Assembly: GCF_017745215.1 (NCBI RefSeq)
Contig: NZ_JAGHZV010000005.1
Span: 62,001-126,000 of the forward strand
Length of the DNA: 64,000 bases
DNA from: Sphingomonas sp.
Lineage (GTDB): Bacteria > Pseudomonadota > Alphaproteobacteria > Sphingomonadales > Sphingomonadaceae
Direction: 5' to 3'
The notes beneath the pieces were generated by a model. It ran no database searches, was not told the DNA's origin, and was given only the letters and a program-made list of their open reading frames with translations. The position numbers and the translations under genes were made by a program. Shown in pieces: positions 9,767 through 18,661 of the stretch; the first letter of the stretch is position 1, and each line of letters begins with the position of its first letter.

Positions 9767-10867
9767 TTGGCCCGCAAGTTCCTCTATGCAGTCGCAGTCC
9801 TGATCGTGCTCGCGCTCGCCGCAACCTTCGCCTACCGGTTCTGGGGCATCCAGCTGCTGCGTCAGGCGCTGGTGCCGACGACGGCGGTCGCCGCGCTGAG
9901 CCCACCGCCGGACTATGCCAGGGCCGACCTGTGGATCGCGCGGCCCGACAAGCCGGGCAACCCGGCGCTGTGGACGCCCAAGGGCCACGCCGCGACCGCC
10001 AACCCGCCCGCCGCGGTGTTCTTCCTCCACCCGACCTCGTTCCTCGATCGGACACGCTGGAACGCGCCCCTCGACGACCGCGACGCCAATGGCCGCGCCG
10101 AGCTGTTCCTGCGCGGCCAGGCGAGCGCGTTCAACGAAGTCGGCGCGATCTGGGCGCCGCGCTACCGCCAGGCGACCTTCGGCGCCTTCCTGACCAGCAA
10201 GCCCGAGGCGCAGAAGGCGCTCGACTATGCCTATCGCGACGTGGTCGCGGCGTTCGACCAGTTCCTGAAGGAAGCCGACGACCGGCCGATCATCCTCGCC
10301 GGGCACAGCCAGGGCGCGCTGCACCTGTCGCGGCTGCTCGTCGAGCGGGTGGCGGGGACGCCGCTCGCGAAGCGCGTGGTCGCGGCCTATGTCGTCGGCT
10401 GGCCGGTGTCGGTGACCGCGGACCTGCCCAGGATGGGCCTGCCCGCCTGCTCGGGCCCCGACGAGGCGGGGTGCCTGCTCTCGTGGCAGAGCTTCGGCGA
10501 GCCGGCGGACCCTTCGCTGATCGTCGACACCTTCGACGCGACCAAGGGCTTCACTGGCAAGCCGCGCGCGGGCACGGCGATGGTCTGCACCAACCCGATC
10601 ACCGGCAGGCCCGGCGACTCAGCACCCGCGAGCGCCAACCTCGGCGCGCTGATCCCCGATTCGAGCCTGAAGTCGGCCGAGCTGGTGCCCGGCGTGGTGC
10701 CGGCGCGCTGCGAGGGGCGCGGCTTCCTGATGATCGGCGGCAACCCGCCCGACCTCGGGCCCTATGTGCTGCCGGGGAAGAACTATCATGTGTTCGACTA
10801 CAGCCTGTTCTGGGCGAACATCCGCGCGGACGCGAAGCGGCGGCTGGCGGCGTATTTGAAGCGCTGA
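9767..10867 (+). CDS. DUF3089 family alpha/beta hydrolase, membrane-anchored
   Basis: Probable esterase or lipase of the DUF3089 family. An N-terminal hydrophobic helix (residues about 5-24) precedes Y-R-F-W and suggests a signal anchor with the catalytic part in the periplasm. The nucleophile elbow is P-I-I-L-A-G-H-S-Q-G-A-L-H. Family features include A-V-F-F-L-H-P-T-S-F and A-P-R-Y-R-Q-A-T. No ATG fits the start; TTG at 9767 with a GGAGAT site eight bases upstream is best, giving 366 aa. TTG at 9719 would add 16 residues. Divergent from the peroxiredoxin operon. Confidence 0.8.
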   Translation: MARKFLYAVAVLIVLALAATFAYRFWGIQLLRQALVPTTAVAALSPPPDYARADLWIARPDKPGNPALWTPKGHAATANPPAAVFFLHPTSFLDRTRWNAPLDDRDANGRAELFLRGQASAFNEVGAIWAPRYRQATFGAFLTSKPEAQKALDYAYRDVVAAFDQFLKEADDRPIILAGHSQGALHLSRLLVERVAGTPLAKRVVAAYVVGWPVSVTADLPRMGLPACSGPDEAGCLLSWQSFGEPADPSLIVDTFDATKGFTGKPRAGTAMVCTNPITGRPGDSAPASANLGALIPDSSLKSAELVPGVVPARCEGRGFLMIGGNPPDLGPYVLPGKNYHVFDYSLFWANIRADAKRRLAAYLKR

Positions 10868-10883
10868 GCCCGTTCCCCATAGG

Positions 10884-10967
10884 CCGTCATCCCGGCGAAA
10901 GCCGGGACCCAGGGTTGCAGAGGACGTCGCTCGCGGCCCTGGATCCCGGCTTTCGCCGGGATGACGG
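10884..10967. repeat. intergenic palindromic repeat, copy 1
   Basis: An 84-base inverted repeat. The left arm starts CCGTCATCCCGGCGAAAGCC and continues GGGACCCAGGG; the right arm is its reverse complement. The middle holds the short conserved core GAGGACGTCGCTCGCGG. It lies between the converging DUF3089 and TPR-SPOR genes and could also act as a two-way terminator. Same family as the other copies in the window. Confidence 0.9.
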
Positions 10968-10996
10968 TTGTTTGAATTCGGCCTTAGCGACTTAAC

Positions 10997-12316
10997 TCAG
11001 CGCGAAGCGACCTGCGTGCCGCCCTTCACCCAGCTCGCCATCGCGTCGCCGGCAGCGACGCGGACGAAGCACGCCCCGCCGCTCGACTTGACTTGGCGGC
11101 ACAGCGAATCGGCGTCGTTTCGCGCGAAGCCGCCCACCGACAAGCGATAGAAATTGCCCGCCTTGGTCGTGACGCGCGCGCCCTGCGGCTGGTGGCGGCC
11201 CACTTCGGGCACCCGCGAAGCCGTGCGGCGCCACGCATCCCGCGCGACCGCCGGGCTCACATAGGCGCCGAGCTGGACGTAGTAGCTGCCCTTGGCGAAG
11301 CTTGCAGCGGCGACCGGCGCCTTGGCGACGCGCACGGCGATCGCGGCGGGCGCAGCGCGCGACGCGGCGACCTGCACCGGCTGGACGATCTCCTGGCGCG
11401 GACCGAACACAACCTGCGGCCCGGTGCCCGCGACCTGCGCAGGCTCGGGCTGGGGCTCGGGGCTCGGCTCGACGGTGGTCACCGGCTCGGCGGCCGCGAC
11501 CTGGACACTGGGTTCGGCGACCGGCTCCTCGGTCGGCTGCGGCGTCGGCACCACGGCGGCGACGCCGACATTCTCGGCGGGCCTCACCAGCGCGAGTTGC
11601 ACCGGCTGGCCCGAATCGGCCACCGGGCGCACGCCGAGCAGCGAAGCGACCTGGTCATAGGCGTTGGCCGGGCGCGAGAAGGCGGCCCATTGCTCGATCC
11701 GCGCATCGATCTGGTCGGGCGCGACGTCGAGCGCGGCGATCGCGCGCGCTTCTTCCCAATGGCCGGCGAGCGCGAGGCTCAGCGCGAGGTTCTGGCGGAG
11801 CTTCGGCGTCGATTCGGCGTCGCGCGCCGCCGGGCCGAGGAGCTGCACCGCGCGCACCGGATCGCCGGCGAGCGCGAAGGCCAGCCCGCGGTCGCTCACC
11901 GAAATCTCGCTGTGCGCCTCGAGCGTGCCGCGCGCGCCCTGCCAGTCGCCCTCGGCGATCTGCGCGAGCGCGAGGTTGAGCGCCGCGCCGGGGGTGGCGG
12001 AATCGAGCGAAAGCGTGTCGGTCAGCGCCTGGCGCGCCGACGTGAAGCGGCCCGCGAGGAGATAGGCCTGGCCGAGCAGCGCGCGATAGCCCGCGTCCTG
12101 CGGGGCATAGGCCACTGCAGCCTCGGCGAAGCGCACCGCCTTGTCGGCCTGGCGCTTGGCGAGCGCGCCGCGCGCCTTGTCGGCCTGCGCCGCGGCGAGC
12201 TTCGGATTCTCGGTCGAGGCGGCAGTCGCCATCATGCCCGGAAGCGCGGCGCCGAGCATCGGCCCGGTGACCACCAGCGCCGAGATGCCGATCGTGAGCA
12301 GGGTGCGGGTCTTCAT
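10997..12316 (-). CDS. TPR and SPOR-domain exported protein
   Basis: A 439-residue exported protein. It has a signal-like hydrophobic start (T-L-L-T-I-G-I-S-A-L-V-V) and TPR-type helical repeats over about residues 40-200 (G-Y-R-A-L-L-G-Q-A-Y-L-L-A-G-R-F). A long proline/valine/alanine linker (about 250-340) leads to a C-terminal SPOR domain (S-Y-Y-V-Q-L-G-A-Y to the end). SPOR domains bind denuded glycan strands of septal peptidoglycan, so a role at the division site is inferred. It starts one base after the stop of the ribbon-helix-helix gene, third in a tight operon after the ParA-like ATPase. Confidence 0.82.
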   Translation of the reverse strand: MKTRTLLTIGISALVVTGPMLGAALPGMMATAASTENPKLAAAQADKARGALAKRQADKAVRFAEAAVAYAPQDAGYRALLGQAYLLAGRFTSARQALTDTLSLDSATPGAALNLALAQIAEGDWQGARGTLEAHSEISVSDRGLAFALAGDPVRAVQLLGPAARDAESTPKLRQNLALSLALAGHWEEARAIAALDVAPDQIDARIEQWAAFSRPANAYDQVASLLGVRPVADSGQPVQLALVRPAENVGVAAVVPTPQPTEEPVAEPSVQVAAAEPVTTVEPSPEPQPEPAQVAGTGPQVVFGPRQEIVQPVQVAASRAAPAAIAVRVAKAPVAAASFAKGSYYVQLGAYVSPAVARDAWRRTASRVPEVGRHQPQGARVTTKAGNFYRLSVGGFARNDADSLCRQVKSSGGACFVRVAAGDAMASWVKGGTQVASR

Positions 12317-12317
12317 C

Positions 12318-12932
12318 TCAGTTCCTTTCGCGAGCATCGAGCTCGCGGACGAGGGCGTCCACATCGGTGAGCGAGTCGAGGAAGCTGTCGAGCGCCTCGG
12401 TGACGATCTGCTGCGCCGACAGATTGCTGATCGCCGAAGCGAGGCGCAGGCGGCGGTGGCGCTCATGGTCGAGGCGGAGCGTGAACGCCGCCTTGGCCTT
12501 CTTGCCCGCCACTTCGCGCGCGACGCGGGCAAGCGTGCCTTCGCTCACCACCGGGCGCGCCGCGGGGAGCGCCGGCTTGCGCGGCTCGGCCACCGGCAGC
12601 GACGCGACCGGCGCGGGCTCGTCTTCGTACTCGGCGGTCTCGTCGTAATAATCCTCGGCCTCGTCATACCGAGGCTCGGGCGCGATCTGCTGCTCGAGCT
12701 CGGCGCGCTGGCGCAGCACCGGCGGCTCGGGCGCCTCGACGGGCGGATAGGCTTCGGCCGGCGCGGGCTGCGGGCCCTGGGGGTACAGCTCCTCGCCCAT
12801 GTCGTTCCAGCCGAGGTCTTCGTGCGCGCTCTGCGTCATCCCCATATAGCCCTGGGGACGCATCGCCGGGCGCGCATGGCCCTTGCGCGCGAGGAGGCCG
12901 GAGGACAGCGAAGCGGTAGGCTTGCCCAGCAT
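12318..12932 (-). CDS. ribbon-helix-helix-like protein with acidic linker (partner of ParA-like ATPase)
   Basis: Unrecognised 204-residue protein. Residues 1-130 are low-complexity, rich in Pro, Glu, Asp and Tyr. The last 70 residues (A-A-F-T-L-R-L-D-H-E-R-H-R-R-L-R-L then S-N-L-S-A-Q-Q-I-V-T-E-A-L-D-S-F-L) look like a ribbon-helix-helix DNA-binding domain: one beta strand and two helices. ParA-type ATPases often act with a small DNA-binding or adaptor protein; its place 10 bases after the ATPase gene and one base before the SPOR gene suggests that job. No direct evidence for the DNA target. Confidence 0.7.
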   Translation of the reverse strand: MLGKPTASLSSGLLARKGHARPAMRPQGYMGMTQSAHEDLGWNDMGEELYPQGPQPAPAEAYPPVEAPEPPVLRQRAELEQQIAPEPRYDEAEDYYDETAEYEDEPAPVASLPVAEPRKPALPAARPVVSEGTLARVAREVAGKKAKAAFTLRLDHERHRRLRLASAISNLSAQQIVTEALDSFLDSLTDVDALVRELDARERN

Positions 12933-12942
12933 CGCGCTCTCC

Positions 12943-13659
12943 TCAGCTCACCACGCGGCGGCCGAAGCCGCCGGCGGGGCGCGCGGCGCCGAAGTGACTG
13001 GCAGTGGCGGCCGGCGCGGCGAACACCGTGCGGCGGAAATTCTTCTCGAGCCGGTCCGAGATATAGGCCCAGAGCTGGACGACTTCCTCGGCCGAGCGGC
13101 CGTTGGGGTCGACTTCCATCACGGTGCGGCCGTCGATCATCGAGGCTGCGAAATCGGTGCGGTGGTGGATCGTCACCGGCGCGACGGTGCCGTGCTGCGA
13201 CAGCGCGACCGCGGCTTCGGACGTGATTCGCGCCTTGGGCGTCGCGGCGTTGACGATGAACATCAGCGGCTTGCCCGCGCGCTCGCAGAGATCGACCGTG
13301 GCGCCGACGGCGCGGAGGTCGTGCGGGCTCGGGCGAGTCGGGATCACGATCAGCTCGGCGACCTGGATCACGCTCTGGATCGCCATGGTGATCGCCGGCG
13401 GCGTGTCGATGACGGCCAAGCGGAAGCCCTGGCGGCGCAGCACCTCGAGGTCGGAAGCGAGGCGCGCCACCGTGGTCTGGGCGAAGGCCGGGTAATCGGT
13501 CTCGCGCTCGTTCCACCAGTCGGAGAGCGAGCCCTGCGGATCGATGTCGATCAGCACGACGGGGCCGTGGCCGGCCCGCTGGGCTTGCACCGCCAGGTGC
13601 CCGCTCAGCGTGGTCTTGCCGGACCCGCCTTTCTGCGATGCCAAGGCCAGGACGCGCAT
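12943..13659 (-). CDS. ParA/MinD-family ATPase
   Basis: Deviant Walker-A ATPase that dimerises on ATP and positions cargo on the nucleoid or membrane. The motif K-G-G-S-G-K-T with signature Lys10 and Lys15 is present, then D-I-D-P-Q-G-S-L (Walker A') and A-V-I-D-T-P-P-A (Walker B). There is no C-terminal amphipathic MinD helix, so it is nearer ParA than MinD. It is not next to parB, an origin or a plasmid gene, so it is an orphan ParA. First gene of the three-gene operon with the ribbon-helix-helix and TPR-SPOR proteins. Confidence 0.88.
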   Translation of the reverse strand: MRVLALASQKGGSGKTTLSGHLAVQAQRAGHGPVVLIDIDPQGSLSDWWNERETDYPAFAQTTVARLASDLEVLRRQGFRLAVIDTPPAITMAIQSVIQVAELIVIPTRPSPHDLRAVGATVDLCERAGKPLMFIVNAATPKARITSEAAVALSQHGTVAPVTIHHRTDFAASMIDGRTVMEVDPNGRSAEEVVQLWAYISDRLEKNFRRTVFAAPAATASHFGAARPAGGFGRRVVS

Positions 13660-13838
13660 CTACCCCCTCGAAAAAACTGCCATGCTCCAGGGGCGGGATG
13701 CCATGATCGGGGATAAGAACAGGTTAACGCCCGTTTCGCCGCGGGACTCGCCCGCGTAACGACCGATTAAGGATTTCTTTCACAAACCATGGTTAACTGG
13801 CATTCATCGTTCGAGACGGGGGACGCGGGAGTTCGGCT

Positions 13839-14846
13839 ATGAAGGCTCTGTGGTTGGCTGCGGCAGCGGTTCAGATTGTGCTCGCAGCACCCGCGTCGGC
13901 CCAGCAGGAAGACCCGGTGAAGGCCGGCGTCGAGGCCTGGGAGCAGAAGGGCGATTACAAGAAGGCCGTCGAGCTCTGGCGGATGCCGGCGGTCAACGGC
14001 AATCCCGATGCGCAGTTCAACCTCGGCCAGGCGTACAAGCTCGGCCGCGGCGTGCCGGCGCCCGATCTCGCCCAGGCCGAGATATGGTATCGCAAGGCCG
14101 CGCTCCAGGGACACCAGCAGGCGGGCGACAATTACGGCCTCGTGCTCTTCCAGAACGGCAAGCGCGCCGAAGCGGTGCAATGGCTCAACCGCTCGGCCGA
14201 CCGCGGCGAGCCGCGCGCGCAGTTCGTGCTCGGCACCATGTATTTCAACGGCGACACGGTCGAGCGCGACTGGGTGCGCGCCTATGCGCTGATCGTCCGC
14301 GCCTCGCAGTCGGGCCTGCCCCAGGCTTCGGCAGCGCTGGCGCAGATGGACCGCTACATCTCGCTGAGCGACCGTCAGCAGGGCCTCACCCTCGCGCGCC
14401 AGTATGAGGAAAAGGCCAACCGGCCGACGCTGCCGCCGCCCGAAGGCTATGGCGACACCACGACCACCATGGCCGCCACGGCGCCGGTCAAGCCCGCTGC
14501 CAAGCCCAGGCCCGGCCCAGCGCCGATCCCGGCGAAGGTCCAGCCCGCGCAGACCCGCCCGGTGCAGGTTGCGATGGCCGACAAGCCCGCGATGCCCCAG
14601 CCCCGGCCCGCCGCCTCGGCCCCGGTGGTGCGCGACGGCGGCTGGCGCGTCCAGCTCGGCGCGTTCGGCGATCCCGGCAATGCCCGCAAGCTCTGGGGCC
14701 AGGTCTCGGGCAAGTTCCCCGGCCGCCAGGTGAGCTACATCAAGCAGGGCAGCCTCACCAAGGTGATCGTCGGCCCCTATGGTTCCAAGGCCGAGGCCAA
14801 TGGCGCGTGCATCGCCGTGAAGCCCTGCGTGCCGGTGGGGCAGTAA
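13839..14846 (+). CDS. Sel1-repeat and SPOR-domain exported protein
   Basis: 335 residues with a signal peptide (cleavage after A-S-A-Q near residue 22) and at least three Sel1-like repeats between about residues 45 and 185 (A-Q-F-N-L-G-Q-A-Y-K-L-G-R-G-V and A-Q-F-V-L-G-T-M-Y-F-N-G). A Pro/Ala/Lys linker leads to a C-terminal SPOR domain (W-R-V-Q-L-G-A-F-G). Its overall plan matches the TPR-SPOR protein encoded divergently 1.5 kb away. Probably periplasmic and peptidoglycan-binding. It shares the 180-base divergent promoter region with the ParA-like gene. Confidence 0.85.
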   Translation: MKALWLAAAAVQIVLAAPASAQQEDPVKAGVEAWEQKGDYKKAVELWRMPAVNGNPDAQFNLGQAYKLGRGVPAPDLAQAEIWYRKAALQGHQQAGDNYGLVLFQNGKRAEAVQWLNRSADRGEPRAQFVLGTMYFNGDTVERDWVRAYALIVRASQSGLPQASAALAQMDRYISLSDRQQGLTLARQYEEKANRPTLPPPEGYGDTTTTMAATAPVKPAAKPRPGPAPIPAKVQPAQTRPVQVAMADKPAMPQPRPAASAPVVRDGGWRVQLGAFGDPGNARKLWGQVSGKFPGRQVSYIKQGSLTKVIVGPYGSKAEANGACIAVKPCVPVGQ

Positions 14847-14910
14847 CGGCTCGTCCGGGCCCGCAAATGCCGTTGCGGAGTCGCCGGGCCCGGCGCACAC
14901 TCGCCTCATC

Positions 14911-15948
14911 GTGCGCCCGCTGCAATTCCTGATCGCGGCAGCCCTGCTGGCCGCAGCCGCACCGGCGGCGCCCATTGCCCCGGCGCCAGGCGGTGGCGTG
15001 CTGCACCCGGCGGGCAGGATCGGCTTCGGCTGGGCGGACGACCTCTGGAAGCAATCCAAGTTCGGCTGGATGAGCTTCGTCGCCTTCGATCCCTCGGGCA
15101 GGCAGATCGCCTCGGACGGCGCCACCGATCCGACCGACGTGGACGGCACGCTCTCGCTCTGGAGCTTCCCCGCGGGCAAGCTGATCCGCAAGCTCCCCGG
15201 CCGCCCGATCGCGATCGCGCCCGACTGGCGCTACTACGCCACGACTGAGGGCATCCGGCAGATGCGCGACGGAACGATCGTCGCGCCGACCACGGGCACG
15301 GTCCACGCCGCCTTCGTGCCTCACCGCGAGTCGGCGGTGGTCGCATCCTGGGGCGACGGCCCCGATCCCCTGATGCCGCGCCTGGTCGACCTCACGACCG
15401 GCCGCACGGTCCGCGGCTTCGGCAGTCACCGCGCCTTTGCGCTCGCGGTGAGCCCCGACGGCAGCCTGCTCGCCGCCGGCTATTGGGATTCCATTGCGCT
15501 GTGGGACCTCCGCACGGGCCACCTGCTCGCGACTCTCCGCGGGATGGGCCGCTACGTCAGGTCGCTTGCCTTCAGCCCCGACGGACGCGTGCTCGCGGCG
15601 GGCAGCGACCTCGCCACGCTCCAGCTCTGGGACGTGCACCGCCGCACGCTGCGGCGCCAGATCGAGCTCGAGGGCGCGCAGATTTCCACGCCGGCGTTCA
15701 GCCCCGATGGCCGTCGCGTCGCCGCGGGCACCTATGGCAACGGCACCGCCTGGCTGGTCGACACGCGGAGCGGCAAGGTGCTCGGCCGCGCGCATGTCTC
15801 GGGCATGGGGTGCGGCTCGGTCGCCTTCAGCCCCGACGGCCGCCACCTGATCACGCCCTCGACCGGCGGGCTGGTGACCTGGCCCTACGACCGCGGCGGC
15901 ACGGTGCGCGTGTTCCGCGTCTCGCCGCCACCCCCAACCAAGGGCTGA
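14911..15948 (+). CDS. exported WD40-repeat beta-propeller protein
   Basis: 345 residues opening with GTG and a signal peptide rich in alanine and leucine. The body is a WD40/YVTN-like propeller: F-D-P-S-G-R-Q-I-A-S, S-P-D-G-S-L-L-A-A-G, F-S-P-D-G-R-V-L-A-A-G-S-D, and again F-S-P-D-G-R-R-V and F-S-P-D-G-R-H-L, each followed by L-W-D or an equivalent. No catalytic site. A protein-interaction scaffold in the periplasm is the safest reading. Confidence 0.78.
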   Translation: MRPLQFLIAAALLAAAAPAAPIAPAPGGGVLHPAGRIGFGWADDLWKQSKFGWMSFVAFDPSGRQIASDGATDPTDVDGTLSLWSFPAGKLIRKLPGRPIAIAPDWRYYATTEGIRQMRDGTIVAPTTGTVHAAFVPHRESAVVASWGDGPDPLMPRLVDLTTGRTVRGFGSHRAFALAVSPDGSLLAAGYWDSIALWDLRTGHLLATLRGMGRYVRSLAFSPDGRVLAAGSDLATLQLWDVHRRTLRRQIELEGAQISTPAFSPDGRRVAAGTYGNGTAWLVDTRSGKVLGRAHVSGMGCGSVAFSPDGRHLITPSTGGLVTWPYDRGGTVRVFRVSPPPPTKG

Positions 15949-15984
15949 TACAGCCGCCCGCGCGCGCCTGTTAGCGCCGCCGCC

Positions 15985-16767
15985 ATGAAGCGGCTCACCC
16001 TTTGCCTCCTTGCCGGACTCCTCCCGTCTGCCGCGCACGCCCAGTCCGACGACGCCCCCAGGGAGCCGCGGCGCTACCGCGTCGTGCTCGGCGCCGAAGT
16101 CTCGCCCAGCTTCCCCGGCGCGCGGCGCATGCCCGTCCAGCCGCTATGGGACTATTCGATCGCCCGCGGCGACACGCCCTTCGCCTTCGACGCGACCGAC
16201 GACAGCCCGGGCTTCACGCTGGCGAAGATCGGCGGCGTCGAGTTCGGCGGCGTGTTCGACTTCCAGAACGGCCGCGACTATCGCCGCGCCGGCATCCAGG
16301 GCAGCGGCGACACGCTCGAGCTCGGCGGTTTCGCCCAGGCGATGCTCGCGCCCTGGCTGCGCGCGCACGTCGAGCTCCGCCGCGGCATCAACGGGCATGA
16401 CGCCTGGACCGGCAATGCCGGGCTCGACCTGATCCAGCGCGACGGCGACAAGCACGTCTTCGCGATCGGCCCGCGCCTCACCTTCGGCGACGCGCGCTAC
16501 CAGCGCGCCTTCTTCGGCGTCACCCCCGCCGAATCGGCGGCGAGCGGCCTCACCGCCTTCGCGCCCGACGGCGGTATCCATGCGGTGGGCGCCAATGCCG
16601 GCTATCTGCGCCAGTTCGGCCGCCACTGGGGGCTCTACTCCTACCTCAAATACGACCGCCTGACCGGCAGCGCAGCCGAATCGCCGCTGGTCCGCGCCGA
16701 GGGCTCGCGCAACCAGCTCTCCGCGGGCCTCGCGCTCTCCGTCACCTTCGGCGGCAAGCGCAGCTGA
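15985..16767 (+). CDS. MipA/OmpV family outer membrane protein
   Basis: 260-residue beta-barrel with a signal peptide (A-A-H-A-Q cleavage). MipA/OmpV features: L-G-A-E-V-S-P-S-F-P-G-A near the N-terminus, the conserved P-R-L-T-F-G-D-A-R-Y-x-R-A-F-F-G-V-T-P-A-E-S block, and a C-terminal strand ending in alternating hydrophobic residues. MipA in E. coli scaffolds murein synthesis; the wider family is of uncertain role. It converges on serB with a three-base gap. Confidence 0.85.
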   Translation: MKRLTLCLLAGLLPSAAHAQSDDAPREPRRYRVVLGAEVSPSFPGARRMPVQPLWDYSIARGDTPFAFDATDDSPGFTLAKIGGVEFGGVFDFQNGRDYRRAGIQGSGDTLELGGFAQAMLAPWLRAHVELRRGINGHDAWTGNAGLDLIQRDGDKHVFAIGPRLTFGDARYQRAFFGVTPAESAASGLTAFAPDGGIHAVGANAGYLRQFGRHWGLYSYLKYDRLTGSAAESPLVRAEGSRNQLSAGLALSVTFGGKRS

Positions 16768-16770
16768 GGC

Positions 16771-17649
16771 TCAGCCCGCCGCCCAGTCCTTGCGCGCGAT
16801 CCCCTGAGCGTAGAGCAGCGCGGTGAGGTCGCCGTGGTCGACGCGCACGCCTGCCGCGGCGGCGACGATCGGCTTGGCGTGGTACGCCACCCCAAGCCCC
16901 GCGCGGCGGATCATCGCCAGGTCGTTGGCGCCGTCGCCCACTGCCAGCGTCTCGGCGAGGTCGAGCCCGCGTTCGCCGGCGCCGGCGAGCAGCGTCGATT
17001 CCTTCGCCGAACTGTCGACGATCGGCTTCTCGACCAGCCCGAGCAGCGCGCCGCCCTCGATCACCAGCCGGTTGGCGATCACCCGCTCGAAGCCGATCTG
17101 CGCGCCCACCGGCTCGGCGAAGCGGGTGAAGCCGCCCGAGATCAGAATCGTCAGCGCCCCTCGCACCCGCATCGTCTTCACCAGCGCCTCGGCACCCGGC
17201 GACAGGCGAACACGCTCGGCGAGGCAGCGCTCGATCGCGCGCTCCTCGAGCCCGCGCAGCAGCGCCACCCGCGCGTCGAGCGCGGCGGCGAAGTCGAGCT
17301 CGCCCTTCATCGCGCGCTCGGTCACTTCGGCGATCCGGGCCTTGATCCCCGCGTAATCGGCGAGCTCGTCGATGCATTCGACGGTGATCATCGTCGAATC
17401 CATGTCGGCGATCAGCAGCTTCTTGGCGCGCCCCGCCTCGAGCTGCACCGCCACGTCGGTAAAGGGCAGCGCACCCTCCAGCACCGCGCGCGCCGCGCCC
17501 GGGTTGTGCGCGAAGGACAGGTCCGCCGCCTTGCCTTCGTCGATCCAGCGCCAGTCGCCCGGCGCGCAGCCCGCGGTCGCCAGCCGGTCGGCCGCCGAGG
17601 ACACATCCCCTGCCGCGAGCTGTTCTGCTATCAAGGTGGCGATGAACAT
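16771..17649 (-). CDS. serB: phosphoserine phosphatase
   Basis: Last step of L-serine synthesis: hydrolysis of O-phosphoserine. HAD-superfamily motifs are intact: D-M-D-S-T (nucleophile Asp82, Asp84), the cap E-C-I-D-E-L, I-S-G-G-F-T, and [10 protein letters not shown] short N-terminal ACT-like stretch precedes the core, as in other alphaproteobacterial SerB (292 aa). The start at ATG 17649 with GGGAG upstream lies inside the first codons of the divergent miaA gene, so the two reading frames overlap head to head. Confidence 0.95.
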   Translation of the reverse strand: MFIATLIAEQLAAGDVSSAADRLATAGCAPGDWRWIDEGKAADLSFAHNPGAARAVLEGALPFTDVAVQLEAGRAKKLLIADMDSTMITVECIDELADYAGIKARIAEVTERAMKGELDFAAALDARVALLRGLEERAIERCLAERVRLSPGAEALVKTMRVRGALTILISGGFTRFAEPVGAQIGFERVIANRLVIEGGALLGLVEKPIVDSSAKESTLLAGAGERGLDLAETLAVGDGANDLAMIRRAGLGVAYHAKPIVAAAAGVRVDHGDLTALLYAQGIARKDWAAG

Positions 17650-18577
17650 GGGCACTCCCGATCGACCGAAGGTCGCGCTCATCGCAGGGCCGACCGCGAG
17701 CGGCAAGTCCGCGCTGGCGATGCTGCTCGCCGAGCGCCACGGCGGCGTGGTGATCAACGCCGATTCGGCGCAGGTCTATGCCGATCTCCGCATCCTGAGC
17801 GCGCGGCCGAGCGCCGAGGAGGAAGCCAGCGTGCCGCACCGCCTGTTCGGCCATGTCGACGGCGCCGACGATTATTCCGCAGCGCGCTGGGCGGCCGAGG
17901 CGCGCGCCGCCATCGCCGAGGCGCACAAGCACGGCCAGCTGCCGATCCTCGTCGGCGGCACCGGCATGTACCTGCGCACGCTCGTCGACGGGATCGCGCC
18001 GGTCCCCGAGATCCAGCCGCACGTCCGCGCGCACGTCCGCGCGCTCGCCGTCGCCGACGCCCATGCGGAGCTCGCCGAGCTCGACCCCGAGGCGGCGGGG
18101 CGGCTGCGCGCCAGCGACACCACGCGCGTCGCCCGCGCGCTCGAAGTCGTGCGCTCGACCGGGCACGGCATCGCGCATTGGCAGGCGCACCGCGTGGGGG
18201 GGATCGGCGAATCGGTCGAGGTGCTCGGGCTGGTGATGCTCCCCGACCGCGCCTGGCTCCACGCCCGCACCGATACGCGGTTCGAAGCGATGCTCGAAGC
18301 CGGCGCCGCGGAGGAGGTCCGCACGCTCGCCGCGCGCACCGATGTCGGCGCGAACGCCCCCGTCCGCCGCGCGATCGGCGTCGCCGAGATCGCCGGCTGG
18401 CTCGACGGGCACTACGACCGCGCCGAAGCGGTCGCGCGCGCCCAGGCGGCGACGCGTCAATATGCCAAGCGGCAGTACACCTGGTTCCGCCGCCAGCCCC
18501 CTGAGGCGTGGGGCCGGACGACGGAGACAGATACATACGCACTTCTTGGGCAATTTGAAAGAAAATTGTCTATATAG
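17642..18577 (+). CDS. miaA: tRNA dimethylallyltransferase
   Basis: Adds a dimethylallyl group to A37 of tRNAs that read UNN codons. It has the P-loop G-P-T-A-S-G-K-S near residue 20, then I-N-A-D-S-A-Q-V-Y, the G-G-T-G-M-Y-L-R-T substrate motif and the C-terminal [12 protein letters not shown] signature. The 311-residue length is normal. ATG 17642 follows an AAGGTGG site; ATG 17648 is the alternative. The frame extends much further upstream but only as a shadow of serB. The substrate DMAPP comes from the pathway started by dxs in this window. Confidence 0.95.
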   Translation: MNMGTPDRPKVALIAGPTASGKSALAMLLAERHGGVVINADSAQVYADLRILSARPSAEEEASVPHRLFGHVDGADDYSAARWAAEARAAIAEAHKHGQLPILVGGTGMYLRTLVDGIAPVPEIQPHVRAHVRALAVADAHAELAELDPEAAGRLRASDTTRVARALEVVRSTGHGIAHWQAHRVGGIGESVEVLGLVMLPDRAWLHARTDTRFEAMLEAGAAEEVRTLAARTDVGANAPVRRAIGVAEIAGWLDGHYDRAEAVARAQAATRQYAKRQYTWFRRQPPEAWGRTTETDTYALLGQFERKLSI

Positions 18578-18661
18578 GCCTTGACCTGTAGTTTTCGTAC
18601 GATTAGCAGCGCGCTTCCGACGATGCTATGGGCATCCCCGCAACGACCCTGGAGACCCGAC

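Noticed and set aside
13724..13800. Three TTAA motifs considered as CtrA boxes in the ParA/SPOR divergent region
   Set aside because: None has the second TTAA at seven-base spacing.
18581..18661. Leader peptide for ilvB attenuation
   Set aside because: No short frame rich in Ile, Val or Leu; the only ATG here is in frame with ilvB.
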